This document shows positions 38,094 through 44,950 of a DNA stretch of 64,000 nucleotides, piece after piece. The notes beneath the pieces are model-generated. The model ran no database searches, was not told where the DNA came from, and saw nothing but the letters and a program-made list of their open reading frames with translations. The first letter of the stretch is position 1, and every line of letters starts with the position of its first letter. Made by a program: the position numbers and the translations under genes. Origin of the DNA: Rhodospirillales bacterium (lineage in GTDB: Bacteria > Pseudomonadota > Alphaproteobacteria > Rhodospirillales > Defluviicoccaceae); contig JADJQT010000001.1 of assembly GCA_016712595.1 (NCBI GenBank), positions 1,093,501 to 1,157,500 of the forward strand, given 5' to 3'.

Positions 38094-38636
38094 TTACGGC
38101 CAGCGTGCCAATGGGTGCTGATCGCCGACGGTGATCGCGGCGGCGTTGGCGCACTCGACGAGGCTGTGGTTGTCTCCGAGCGCCAGGGTGTAGCTGATGC
38201 CGGTCCGGACGGTCGGCGCTGGCGTGGCGGCGAAGCCGATGTCGGCAATGTCCTGCACGCTGTAGCTGCGCAGCGCCGTGCCGTCGGCGGCCAGCTTCTC
38301 CGCCGGCAGCACCTGCCTCGGCAGCAGCCGGGCGGCGCTGGTCTGGTCGACGGTCTTCACGTCGACGCCGATCGAGAGGATGGTCGCCGTGGTGGAGCCG
38401 TTGCCGTTGCTGCCGAACATCGCCAGCTGCACGCCGATCGACTGCCACAGCGCGTCAGGGATATCGGCCCAGCCGTCCCAGTTGGTTTCGTCGCCGGCAG
38501 GTTGTTGAGGCCGAGCCCGACAGTCTCGCTGCCCCCGGACGAGCGAGCCCAGCGCCTGCAGGTTGACGTTGACCCGCGCGCGATAGAACGCCGCCAGCGG
38601 GTTGGCGATGCCGCCGAGATCGGATGCCTGGGTCAT
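38094..38636 (-). pseudogene. Phage-like structural protein gene, damaged
   Basis: ATG 38636 has GGAGG upstream. The product begins MTQASDLGGIANPLAAFYRA, then after an apparent frame excursion around 38490-38540 continues DETNWDGWADIPDALWQ. It ends with GISYTLALGDNHSLVECANA, AAITV, a pattern seen in phage tail/head decoration proteins. Reading the excursion in the next frame gives GSETVGLGLNNLPA, which fits better, so two compensating indels are likely. The C-terminus also looks shifted. Not assigned to a specific phage gene. Confidence 0.4.
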
Positions 38637-38652
38637 GTGGGCTCCTCCGTCC

Positions 38653-38890
38653 TCACCTCGATGACCTCGGGCGTCCGGCGCGGGTGCGACGGCGATAATT
38701 CCGCAGCGCCCGCTGGCTCGCCTTCGGCAGGTCGAGCTGCAGCCGCTGCTGGATATGCTCGATCGCCTGCACCAGCCCTTCCACCAACTCCGGCGTATCG
38801 CGCTCGGCGGCATCGAGCGGCTCCGCCGACAGCGGCAGGAAGCACGCCCTGGTGAAGTCCCAGCGATAGCCGTTGCCCCGCTCGCGTGTT
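38653..38890 (-). pseudogene. C-terminal fragment of a phage-like gene cut by the IS1111-type element
   Basis: An open frame of about 78 codons runs from the IS boundary to TGA at 38653-38655. It includes NGYRWDFTRACFLPLSAEPL and ELVEGLVQAIEHIQQRLQLD. It stops 16 bp before the start of the next phage-like gene, which has its own ribosome-binding site, so the two formed one operon. The 5' part is missing where the IS element begins at about 38908. Confidence 0.4.
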
Positions 38891-38907
38891 ATTCGGCGTT
38901 GAAAATT

Positions 38908-40360
38908 GGCTCTTCTCTATTCGGCCGGTTGAGGTCAAGCGCTTTCAGGCGATCCGCCGTTCCGTCGGTTGCTGTCGCTCGCGGATCCGCGCTTCTCTTC
39001 GGGATCAGCCGTTTGGCTCTCCCAGCATGGGATCAGGAAGATGGGGTGGAACAATCTGACGCGCGTCCTGATCACGTGTCGGGCGACCGGCACAAGAGCC
39101 CAGGCGAACTCACCCCATCCATCGTCCCGCGAGGGACATCGATCCGCCGGCTGGCGGAACTCAAGATTTCCTTCTCGTGCGACGGGAGGCTTCGGAAACC
39201 CGTCAGACAGAAGCCGGTATGCTCTCCCTGGTCCAGCGGAACTCCGTGCCGTCCATCCACATGCGATGCATGATCACCGCCAGTCGGCGGGCGAGCGCGA
39301 CAATCGCCTTTGCTGACCGCGCCGTTTGGCGATGCTCATCGCCCAGGCCTTCAGCCACGACCATGTCTGTGCTCGCGTCAGCATGACCTGAGCGGCTTCG
39401 TAGAGCAGGTGACGCATCATCTCGTCCCCGCACAGCGAGATCCGACCCAGCCGGTGGCTCTCTCCCGATTGATGCAGCACGGGCGTCAACCCCAAGGCTG
39501 GGCCGACAGCCTTTGAGCTCGTGAACCGTGCTGGACTGTCGATGGTGCTTCGGAACGCCAGCGATACGACCGGACCGACGCCGGGTATCGTCATCAACCG
39601 CCGGCAGACGGCGTCATCTCGAACGATCGCGAGCAGCCTGCGGTGGAGTGCCATGAACGCCTCGCGAAGCTGTTTCCTGGATGCCAGGAGCGGTTCCATG
39701 ATTTCGACGAGGTCGGGCAAGCCCTCGACAAGCTCCCGGATCCGTTGGTCGAATTTGAGCACGCCGACGACGCCGACCTTGAGCCCGAAGTTGCGCAGCA
39801 GGCCGCGGATGTCGTTCTCGATGGCGATGAATTTCTCCTGCAGCAGCTTACGGGCCGTCAGCAGGGCGCGATGCTTCTGGCTGGTCAGGGTCTTCACATG
39901 CACGGGCCGGAATAGCTGCACACGCATCATTTGGGCGATGCCGCGGGCGTCATTGCGGTCGCTCTTGTTGACCTGGGCTTTGAGGAACGCCTTCGTGTGC
40001 CGGGTTTCAATGCAGACCACCGGCAATCCGGCTTCCGCCATCCCACTGAACAGCCATTGCGACAAGGGCCCGGCCCGAGACCTACCCGGACAAGCCGCCA
40101 GGCTGTATCCCTGAGTAACCGCGCCAGATCCTCCGGATGGCTCGGCACCTTCCCTTCGCAGCAGATCGCGCCCGCTTCGTCGACAATGCACACCGAGGTC
40201 TCTTTGACCGAAACGTCCAGACCGGCATAGTGCTTCATGCTGCGCTTCTCCATCTGATGCTGTGGCTGTTTCAATCCACACCACGTCTATCATCAACCTG
40301 AAGCGCAGCGCCTTCTCCGAGGGTTGGGGAAAGCGGCGGCAGGCCGAATACCCCATCTGA
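38908..40360 (-). mobile_element. IS110-family (IS1111-like) element, copy 2
   Basis: Contains a near full-length transposase on the minus strand. Nine-base subterminal inverted repeats bound it: TATTCGGCC at 38921-38929 and GGCCGAATA at 40342-40350. Subterminal inverted repeats and a long (about 295 bp) non-coding 3' region are features of the IS1111 subgroup, whose bridge RNA is encoded on that side. The outer boundaries are approximate: the left edge is set by the copy-1 repeat, the right edge is inferred from the inverted repeat. Confidence 0.6.
39203..40238 (-). pseudogene. IS110-family transposase, two frameshifts
   Basis: Starts at ATG 40238 (MKHYAGLDVSVKETSVCIVD, with the first catalytic Asp in GLDVS). 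Frame changes near 40070-40095 (GLETGPLSQW region) and near 39305-39320 (after MSIAKRRG) are needed to reach AIVALARRLAVIMHRMWMDG and the TGA at 39203. Between them NKSDRNDARGIAQMMRVQLF and MTIPGVGPVVSLAFR show the RuvC-like and helix-hairpin-helix parts. Copy 1 keeps the C-terminal frame intact, so the 39310 shift is specific to this copy. Confidence 0.8.
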
Positions 40361-40383
40361 CGCTATTTTGGTGGTGATGGCGC

Positions 40384-41454
40384 CTATTGGGCACCGATGA
40401 CGCGGGCCTGGAGCAGGTCGATTTTCCCTCTGCCGTACATCTGGCGTTTGACGAGCTTGAGTTTGGTGATTTGGCCTTCGGTCTGTCCATTGGACCATGG
40501 GGAGACGATTGCCGTCCTGACCGCCGCCTGATCTTTAACGATGCCATTGACCTTCTCCGCTCGCCGGCGGCGCGTCGCCCATTCGGAAACGAGGCGAAGG
40601 CAGCCGCGGAACCCTTGGCCTCTGAGCTGTCGCCAGAGTTCCGCGCCGTTGCGGGCCTCGGCCGCCCACTGGGCTTCGAGCCAAGGCAGGTGGGGTTCGA
40701 GGGAGCTCTCGCGAACCCGGAAAACATCCGAGCGTTGACCGCGCACGACCTTGCGGACGAGACCGCGGCTCAGTCCGGTACGGCGGACGATCTCCTTGAT
40801 CGAGGCCCCTTCCTTGGCCAGGCCGAGAAGGACGGCGTTCGTCTCCTTTCGGCGGCAGGTATCCCTCATATTGCAGCCGCCCCGTGTCTCGCATATTGGG
40901 GCGGTGAGCAGGTCGGGATCGATCGTGGCGGCGCCGAGGACGCGGCGGATCTGCCGCATGGATTTGCGCACCGCGTCGAGAAAGGCTCGGCTGGCGTTCT
41001 CCATCAAGTGCCAGCGGTCGGCGACCTGGATCGCCTTCGGCAGAGCTTTTGCGGCCGCCAAAGCATAACCTCCGCCACGCTCGCGGGCGACGACGCCAAT
41101 CTGCGGCTGATCCGAGAGCCAGGCCCGGGCCGTTGCCGGTTCGCGATCCGGCAACAGGGCGATGGTCTTGCGCCGTTCCAGATCGCAGATGATCGTCCCG
41201 TAGCGCTGGTTGCGCCGCCACGCCCAGTCGTCGATCCCGATCACGGTCGGCGGAACGAAGCGCGCACTGCCGCGCCGGCGCACGACGCGCAGCAGGGTAT
41301 CGTTGCTCAAGATCCGCCAGCCACCGCTGATACCGACTGTGGATCCGCTTCGATCGCGTGCCACAACCCGGACAGGCGCTCTCGCTGCTCGCCGGACGAA
41401 CCCTGATCTGGGTCGCCACGCCATCACCGACGACGTCTTCGACAACAAAGTCAC
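40384..41454 (-). pseudogene. ISL3-family transposase, N-terminal deletion and frameshift
   Basis: The main frame has the ISL3 core: FVPPTVIGIDDWAWRRNQRY, RHLMENASRAFLD-like HLMENASRAFLDAVRKS, and the C-terminal VSPWSNGQTEGQITKLKLV. The N-terminal zinc finger ESACPGCGTRSKRIHSRYQR is in another frame (about 41300-41419). The roughly 90 residues that normally join it to DTLLRVVRRRG are missing. It therefore encodes no complete transposase. It lies between the IS1111-like element and the DGR locus. Confidence 0.8.
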
Positions 41455-41678
41455 GGGGATGGGGAGGTTCGGCGCGAACCGTCTCTGTTTTCAGCTTGTT
41501 CTATAACAGGTTACAGATTGCGGCTGCTATCTGCTCGCTTTGGCGAGGCTTCTGCGGCGAGGCAGGGTTCGTAAGACGTCCAAATATTCTCATATTGGCC
41601 AATCGCGCGTGTGATCGGGTTCGATCCGTAGGCCGAGGCCATCGCATTCCCCGAACCGAATGACCCTTGTACCCCCCC
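41455..41678. other. Short spacer between ISL3 relic and DGR arm
   Basis: 224 bp with no ORF of note. It ends in a C7 run (41672-41678) immediately before the A8 tract that starts the inverted-repeat arm, which probably marks the duplication boundary. Confidence 0.35.
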
Positions 41679-41713
41679 AAAAAAAATCGGCCAGGGCTCC
41701 GCCCTGGACCCAA
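41679..41713 (-). terminator. Hairpin with T-tract downstream of VR2
   Basis: Read on the minus strand: CCAGGGC (41707-41701), loop GGA, GCCCTGG (41697-41691), then a run of eight T (41686-41679). It lies about 40 bp past the VR2 end. It fits a rho-independent terminator; a hairpin just downstream of the VR is also a known enhancer of DGR retrohoming. An identical structure follows VR1. Confidence 0.75.
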
Positions 41714-41739
41714 GAGGTAAAGTGGTAAAGATTAAAGTC

Positions 41740-42852
41740 CTAATGAAGCGTCCGGGCGACACGGAACCCCAAGTAGTCGACCCGATCGCCGGGAAAGATC
41801 CCGCTACGGAACGCGGAGCGGAGGAACCACGAAATGCTGTCCCAGGATCCGCCGCGGTCGACGCGATCGCGAGAGGAATAAATTCCTTCGTTGTCCGTCC
41901 ATGCCGAGCCGTCGGTCGGCGCACCCTGATAGGTGCCGTGCCAGACATCCCCGACCCACTCCCAGACGTTGCCATGCATGTCGTACAATCCCCAGGGGTT
42001 GGCTGGATACCCGCCAACCTCCGTCGTCTTGCCGTGCTTCGATTGATCGTAGTTCGCCTGTTTCGGCGTGATCGCATCGCCCCAGGAATAGCGGGTGGTT
42101 GTTCCCGCCCGGCAGCCATACTCCCACTCCGCTTCCGACGGCAACCGGTACGGCTGCCCCGTCTCCCGCGACAGCCACTCACAGTAAGCCACCGCATCCC
42201 ACCAGGACACGTTGATCACCGGCCGACGGCCGCGACCCCAACCCTCATCGCCAAGCCGCTCCCGCTTCGTCATCGCGCAAAAATGGTCGTATTCCTCAAA
42301 CGTCACCGGGTAGCGGCCAAGCGCAAAACCAGCATCAATCCTCACCCGGTGCTGTGGGCCCTCGCTATCATAGCGTCCTTCCTCCCCCGCCGGCGAACCC
42401 ATCAGAAACTCACCCGCCGGTAACATAACCAACTCCGGACACCAAGGCGCGTCCCCAAATATTGCCAGATCAGGAAGGTGCGCACCGGAAGGCTGCTGAC
42501 GCTCGGGCAGGCGCCAGCGTTGCAGGTGTTCAGGCCAATCGGCGGCTCGCCGCAGGGTCCGACGGTCAACCTGCGCCTGGTCAAAGATCGTACCCGCGAT
42601 GCGGGCACGCTCAAACGTGCAGCCGGTGAGGTTTGCCCCCGTGAAATCAAAGCCGCTCAGGTCGCAATCCGAGAAGTCGATCCCGGACCCGTCCATGAAC
42701 CGCAGATCTTCTGTAGGGTCGAGCTCAGCCAGCGCGATCAGTGCGTCAAAGCGGGCACCATCCGGCGCTGTCCGCACTGCCTCCGAACGCTCCAGGATCC
42801 GCTCCCGTGACCAAACCGAAATCGTTGCAATGCTTTCCTCGGCGATGCTCAT
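41740..42852 (-). CDS. DGR target protein 2: pentapeptide + FGE/C-type-lectin domain with VR2
   Basis: A 370-residue protein. The N-terminal 50 residues are helical. Residues about 50-95 are pentapeptide-like (GIDFSDCDLSGFDFTGANLT). Residues about 136-370 form a formylglycine-generating-enzyme-type sulfatase-modifying fold: CPELVMLPAGEFLMGSPAGE, PVINVSWWDAVAYCEWLS, RLPSEAEWEYGCRAGTTTRY, YDMHGNVWEWVGDVW. Residues about 326-368 are encoded by VR2; variable side chains lie between GGSW and LGFRVAR, the ligand-binding face in DGR lectin folds. The frame is intact. ATG 42852 overlaps the TGA of the trypsin-like gene (ATGA), so the two are coupled. FGE catalytic cysteines are not needed in this binding role. 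Confidence 0.93.
   Translation of the reverse strand: MSIAEESIATISVWSRERILERSEAVRTAPDGARFDALIALAELDPTEDLRFMDGSGIDFSDCDLSGFDFTGANLTGCTFERARIAGTIFDQAQVDRRTLRRAADWPEHLQRWRLPERQQPSGAHLPDLAIFGDAPWCPELVMLPAGEFLMGSPAGEEGRYDSEGPQHRVRIDAGFALGRYPVTFEEYDHFCAMTKRERLGDEGWGRGRRPVINVSWWDAVAYCEWLSRETGQPYRLPSEAEWEYGCRAGTTTRYSWGDAITPKQANYDQSKHGKTTEVGGYPANPWGLYDMHGNVWEWVGDVWHGTYQGAPTDGSAWTDNEGIYSSRDRVDRGGSWDSISWFLRSAFRSGIFPGDRVDYLGFRVARTLH
41748..41876 (-). repeat. DGR variable repeat VR2
   Basis: 129 bp aligning without gaps to the template repeat 48243-48371. There are 21 differences: 20 are at template adenines (9 to G, 11 to T) and one is C to T in a CGC/CGT codon. All changes lie between the conserved CCTCTCGCGA start and the GC-rich CTTGGGGTTCCGTGTCGCCC end. 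Encodes residues such as D, S, I, W, F, F, S, G, I, F, D, V, D, Y where the template has mainly Asn codons. Confidence 0.95.
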
Positions 42853-44078
42853 TGTTCCACCTTCACCACCTCGGCCTCGCTTTCACAAAAGACAATGGCG
42901 CCATCCTTATTCGGCCGATTAATCTCCATGAGCTGCAAGCGATTGATAATCTTCGACGCTGCCATACTGAGCGCTTTTGAACGTTGCGCATAAGGCCCCG
43001 GCAGATCTTCGGCAACGAAGTATGCCTTGTTCGCGTATGCCATCATCCGAAAGCGAAACCTCTGCCCCGCTTCTGCTTCCGGCATCCGGAATAGCGGTGG
43101 CCCATCAAGCGCTGCATTGCGACCGTGCAGGCTTTGATTGTTTTCGGCAACGCTGAGCCGCCAACGCGGCTCGCTCAGACGACCTCGCCAGCGGATGGTC
43201 ACATCCATCTCGGTCTTGTGTGGCGCTTTAAGCCCAATCACATCGGCAGCGCAACATGAGGGCGGCAGCGTAATAGCGATATCGACTTCGCGAAGTTGAG
43301 GGAAATCTTCATCCGGAGAGCAACCGAAGCTGACGTCAAACAGGACTTCGACACCTTCACCAGGCCGCGCCTTCTGGCGCGGCGCAAAGAGTTCTCCATG
43401 AGCATAGCTTGAATAGGTCGAGGCATGAATTTCTCTGAGCGCAAATTTCGGTCCAGTGCTGTCGGCCTTATGATCTCCCAGGGCATCGGCAAGAGCCTCT
43501 CGCAGCGCTTCAGCAGGGATGACCAACCAGAGTCCGCGTCCATCCTCCTCCCCCATGGAGAGCATCCCAATTGCGCCCGTGATGTGATCGTGGAACACCG
43601 GCGCGCCGCTCATTCCACCGCTCGGGGCATCGGCAACGCGGTCGAGCGGTGTGGCGATCCGCCAGCCGTTGGGTTGCGGATGTGCATCGATGGTGGCGCG
43701 AACTGGCACGAGAATGCGACCGCTGCGCGGGTCCAGGACATGGCCGCGCATTGCCACCTCCCCGCCACAGGCGGAGCCGGCGGCAATTTCAGTATCCGGC
43801 AAAGCGATGTTGAGCCGTTCATCTGGCCGAAGCACGGCGATGTCGCACAACGCATGCGGCTCGTCGCATAATCTGGATTGGCGAGGCGGGAATACCTTGA
43901 GCAGTCGAAAGGCAATGGTCCTGCGGCCCTTTTCCGTACCGAATTGAGCCTGAACGCGCTCGCGATTGTCGATGACATGGGCGCAGGTGACCAGCACCCC
44001 GCGCGAGAAGAAGCCGGTGCCGAGGAAGCTGCCGTCAAGATCGATCACGGCGGCGATGGCCTCCTGCTCTCCCGCCAT
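42849..44078 (-). CDS. Trypsin-like serine peptidase of the conflict system
   Basis: A 409-residue protein. Residues 1-200 are a chymotrypsin-fold protease with the triad visible: VLVTCAHVID (His34), CDIAVLRPD (Asp79), SGGMSGAPVF (Ser157). The C-terminal 200 residues are not recognised; they contain a beta-rich stretch (VDIAITLPPSCCAADVIGLK). ATG 44078 follows GGGGATGAG. It is first in a minus-strand operon with the pentapeptide-FGE gene. Such standalone trypsins accompany caspase/FGE/EACC components in bacterial conflict systems, where proteolysis is thought to activate partners. Confidence 0.85.
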   Translation of the reverse strand: MAGEQEAIAAVIDLDGSFLGTGFFSRGVLVTCAHVIDNRERVQAQFGTEKGRRTIAFRLLKVFPPRQSRLCDEPHALCDIAVLRPDERLNIALPDTEIAAGSACGGEVAMRGHVLDPRSGRILVPVRATIDAHPQPNGWRIATPLDRVADAPSGGMSGAPVFHDHITGAIGMLSMGEEDGRGLWLVIPAEALREALADALGDHKADSTGPKFALREIHASTYSSYAHGELFAPRQKARPGEGVEVLFDVSFGCSPDEDFPQLREVDIAITLPPSCCAADVIGLKAPHKTEMDVTIRWRGRLSEPRWRLSVAENNQSLHGRNAALDGPPLFRMPEAEAGQRFRFRMMAYANKAYFVAEDLPGPYAQRSKALSMAASKIINRLQLMEINRPNKDGAIVFCESEAEVVKVEQ

Positions 44079-44113
44079 CCGCTCATCCCCCCTTCGCCAC
44101 TTTTCCCAACAGC

Positions 44114-44147
44114 TTGCAAAGAGTATCAAAGGGGAAGGGCTTTGCAA
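44114..44147. promoter_or_regulatory. Dyad in the divergent promoter of the two DGR-target operons
   Basis: A perfect 8-bp inverted repeat, TTGCAAAG (44114-44121) and CTTTGCAA (44140-44147), with an 18-base spacer, sits centrally in the 84 bp between the divergent starts of the trypsin-like and Trypco1-like genes. It could bind a dimeric regulator controlling both operons, or form part of overlapping promoters. No regulator gene is adjacent. Confidence 0.45.
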
Positions 44148-44162
44148 CGCAGGGAGGGGGAT

Positions 44163-44513
44163 ATGTCGGCAATCGTCGAGCTGGAATTGCCGTCGGGGGC
44201 AGTCGTCGTCGCCGAGGCAACAAGTGTCGGGGGTGGCTTTCGCGAACTCTCGCCGGGTCAGCCGGTGCGCCGCAAGCTTGTCGACGTCGCCAAAGAGATG
44301 GGTGACGCGCTCGGCGTCGTCGCCGGCGCGCTGGAATCCCTGACGCCGCGCGCACCCGATACGATCGTGGTCGAGACGTCAGTGGAGATCGGCACCGGGG
44401 GCGCCATCAAGCTATTCAGCGCCGACGCCAAGGGCGGTCTGAAGGTAACGCTGACCTGGTCCGCCAAATCCGCGGCAATGGGCGCGTCCAAGGAAAGCGC
44501 ACCCGGCAGCTGA
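44163..44513 (+). CDS. Trypsin-co-occurring domain protein (Trypco1/CU044_2847-like)
   Basis: A 116-residue protein starting at ATG 44163 after a strong GGAGGGGG. It has the layout of the CU044_2847/Trypco1 family: beta strands first (AIVELELPSGAVVVAEATS), a helix in the middle (KLVDVAKEMGDALGVVAGAL), then VETSVEIGTGGAIKLFSADA and LKVTLTWSAK. Family members occur with trypsin-like peptidases and effector components in conflict systems. First gene of the plus-strand operon. Confidence 0.75.
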   Translation: MSAIVELELPSGAVVVAEATSVGGGFRELSPGQPVRRKLVDVAKEMGDALGVVAGALESLTPRAPDTIVVETSVEIGTGGAIKLFSADAKGGLKVTLTWSAKSAAMGASKESAPGS

Positions 44514-44557
44514 ACGGCGTTTTGCTTTCGCCGGAAAACAAGCAACAGGGGGAACAG

Positions 44558-44944
44558 ATGTCCGATCAGCTCGATCTCGTGGTCATTGTCGCCGCATCCG
44601 GAGATACCACGCCGGAGGAAATTCGCGCTGCGACCGGGGCGCTCTGCGCCGGCTTGGCCGACCGCCCGGAAATCAGCGAAATCCGACAGGGCTCGGAGCC
44701 TGCGCCGGATGCCGCAAAATCTGGCGGAGAGGTCGCGGCGCTGGGCGCCTTGCTGCTGCAGATTGCGCCCACAGCGCTCGATGGTGTGCTTCGAATGATC
44801 AGAGACTATCTCAGCCGGCCCGGCGCGGTGGCGACGAAGGTCACGATCAAGAGAAAGGGCCGCGAGGTTTCGGTCGAGTTCGATCCACGCCGCACGTCGT
44901 CCGCCGACGTTGCCGCGCTGGTGGCGCAACTGGACCCACGCTGA
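44558..44944 (+). CDS. Effector-associated constant component (EACC1-like)
   Basis: A 128-residue protein, ATG 44558 after AGGGGGA. It shows an N-terminal strand (LDLVVIVAASGDTTPEEIRA), a central hydrophobic helix (AALGALLLQIAPTALDGVLR) and a C-terminal beta hairpin (VTIKRKGREVSVEFDP). This resembles EACC1, a constant component encoded beside variable effectors in caspase/trypsin conflict systems. It lies 7 bp before the caspase gene. The family call rests on pattern and context, not on an alignment. Confidence 0.6.
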   Translation: MSDQLDLVVIVAASGDTTPEEIRAATGALCAGLADRPEISEIRQGSEPAPDAAKSGGEVAALGALLLQIAPTALDGVLRMIRDYLSRPGAVATKVTIKRKGREVSVEFDPRRTSSADVAALVAQLDPR

Positions 44945-44950
44945 ACGACG

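Larger units (their letters stand above)
41679..42450 (-). repeat. Inverted-repeat arm A (FGE domain + VR2 + hairpin)
   Basis: 772 bp matching 45998-46768 in inverted orientation. Outside the variable repeat the arms look identical by eye except for a one-base length difference with local changes near 42125/46318 and a T/G difference after the VR stop codons. Includes the whole FGE/C-type-lectin domain, VR2 and the downstream hairpin. Confidence 0.92.

Noticed and set aside
41722..42423. Long plus-strand ORF antisense to the pentapeptide-FGE gene, with a partial copy antisense to the other arm
   Set aside because: It is a GC-driven shadow of the FGE frame; its duplication only reflects the inverted repeat.
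43878..44162. Upstream extension of the Trypco1-like gene
   Set aside because: It overlaps the start of the divergent trypsin-like gene; the ATG at 44163 has a strong ribosome-binding site.
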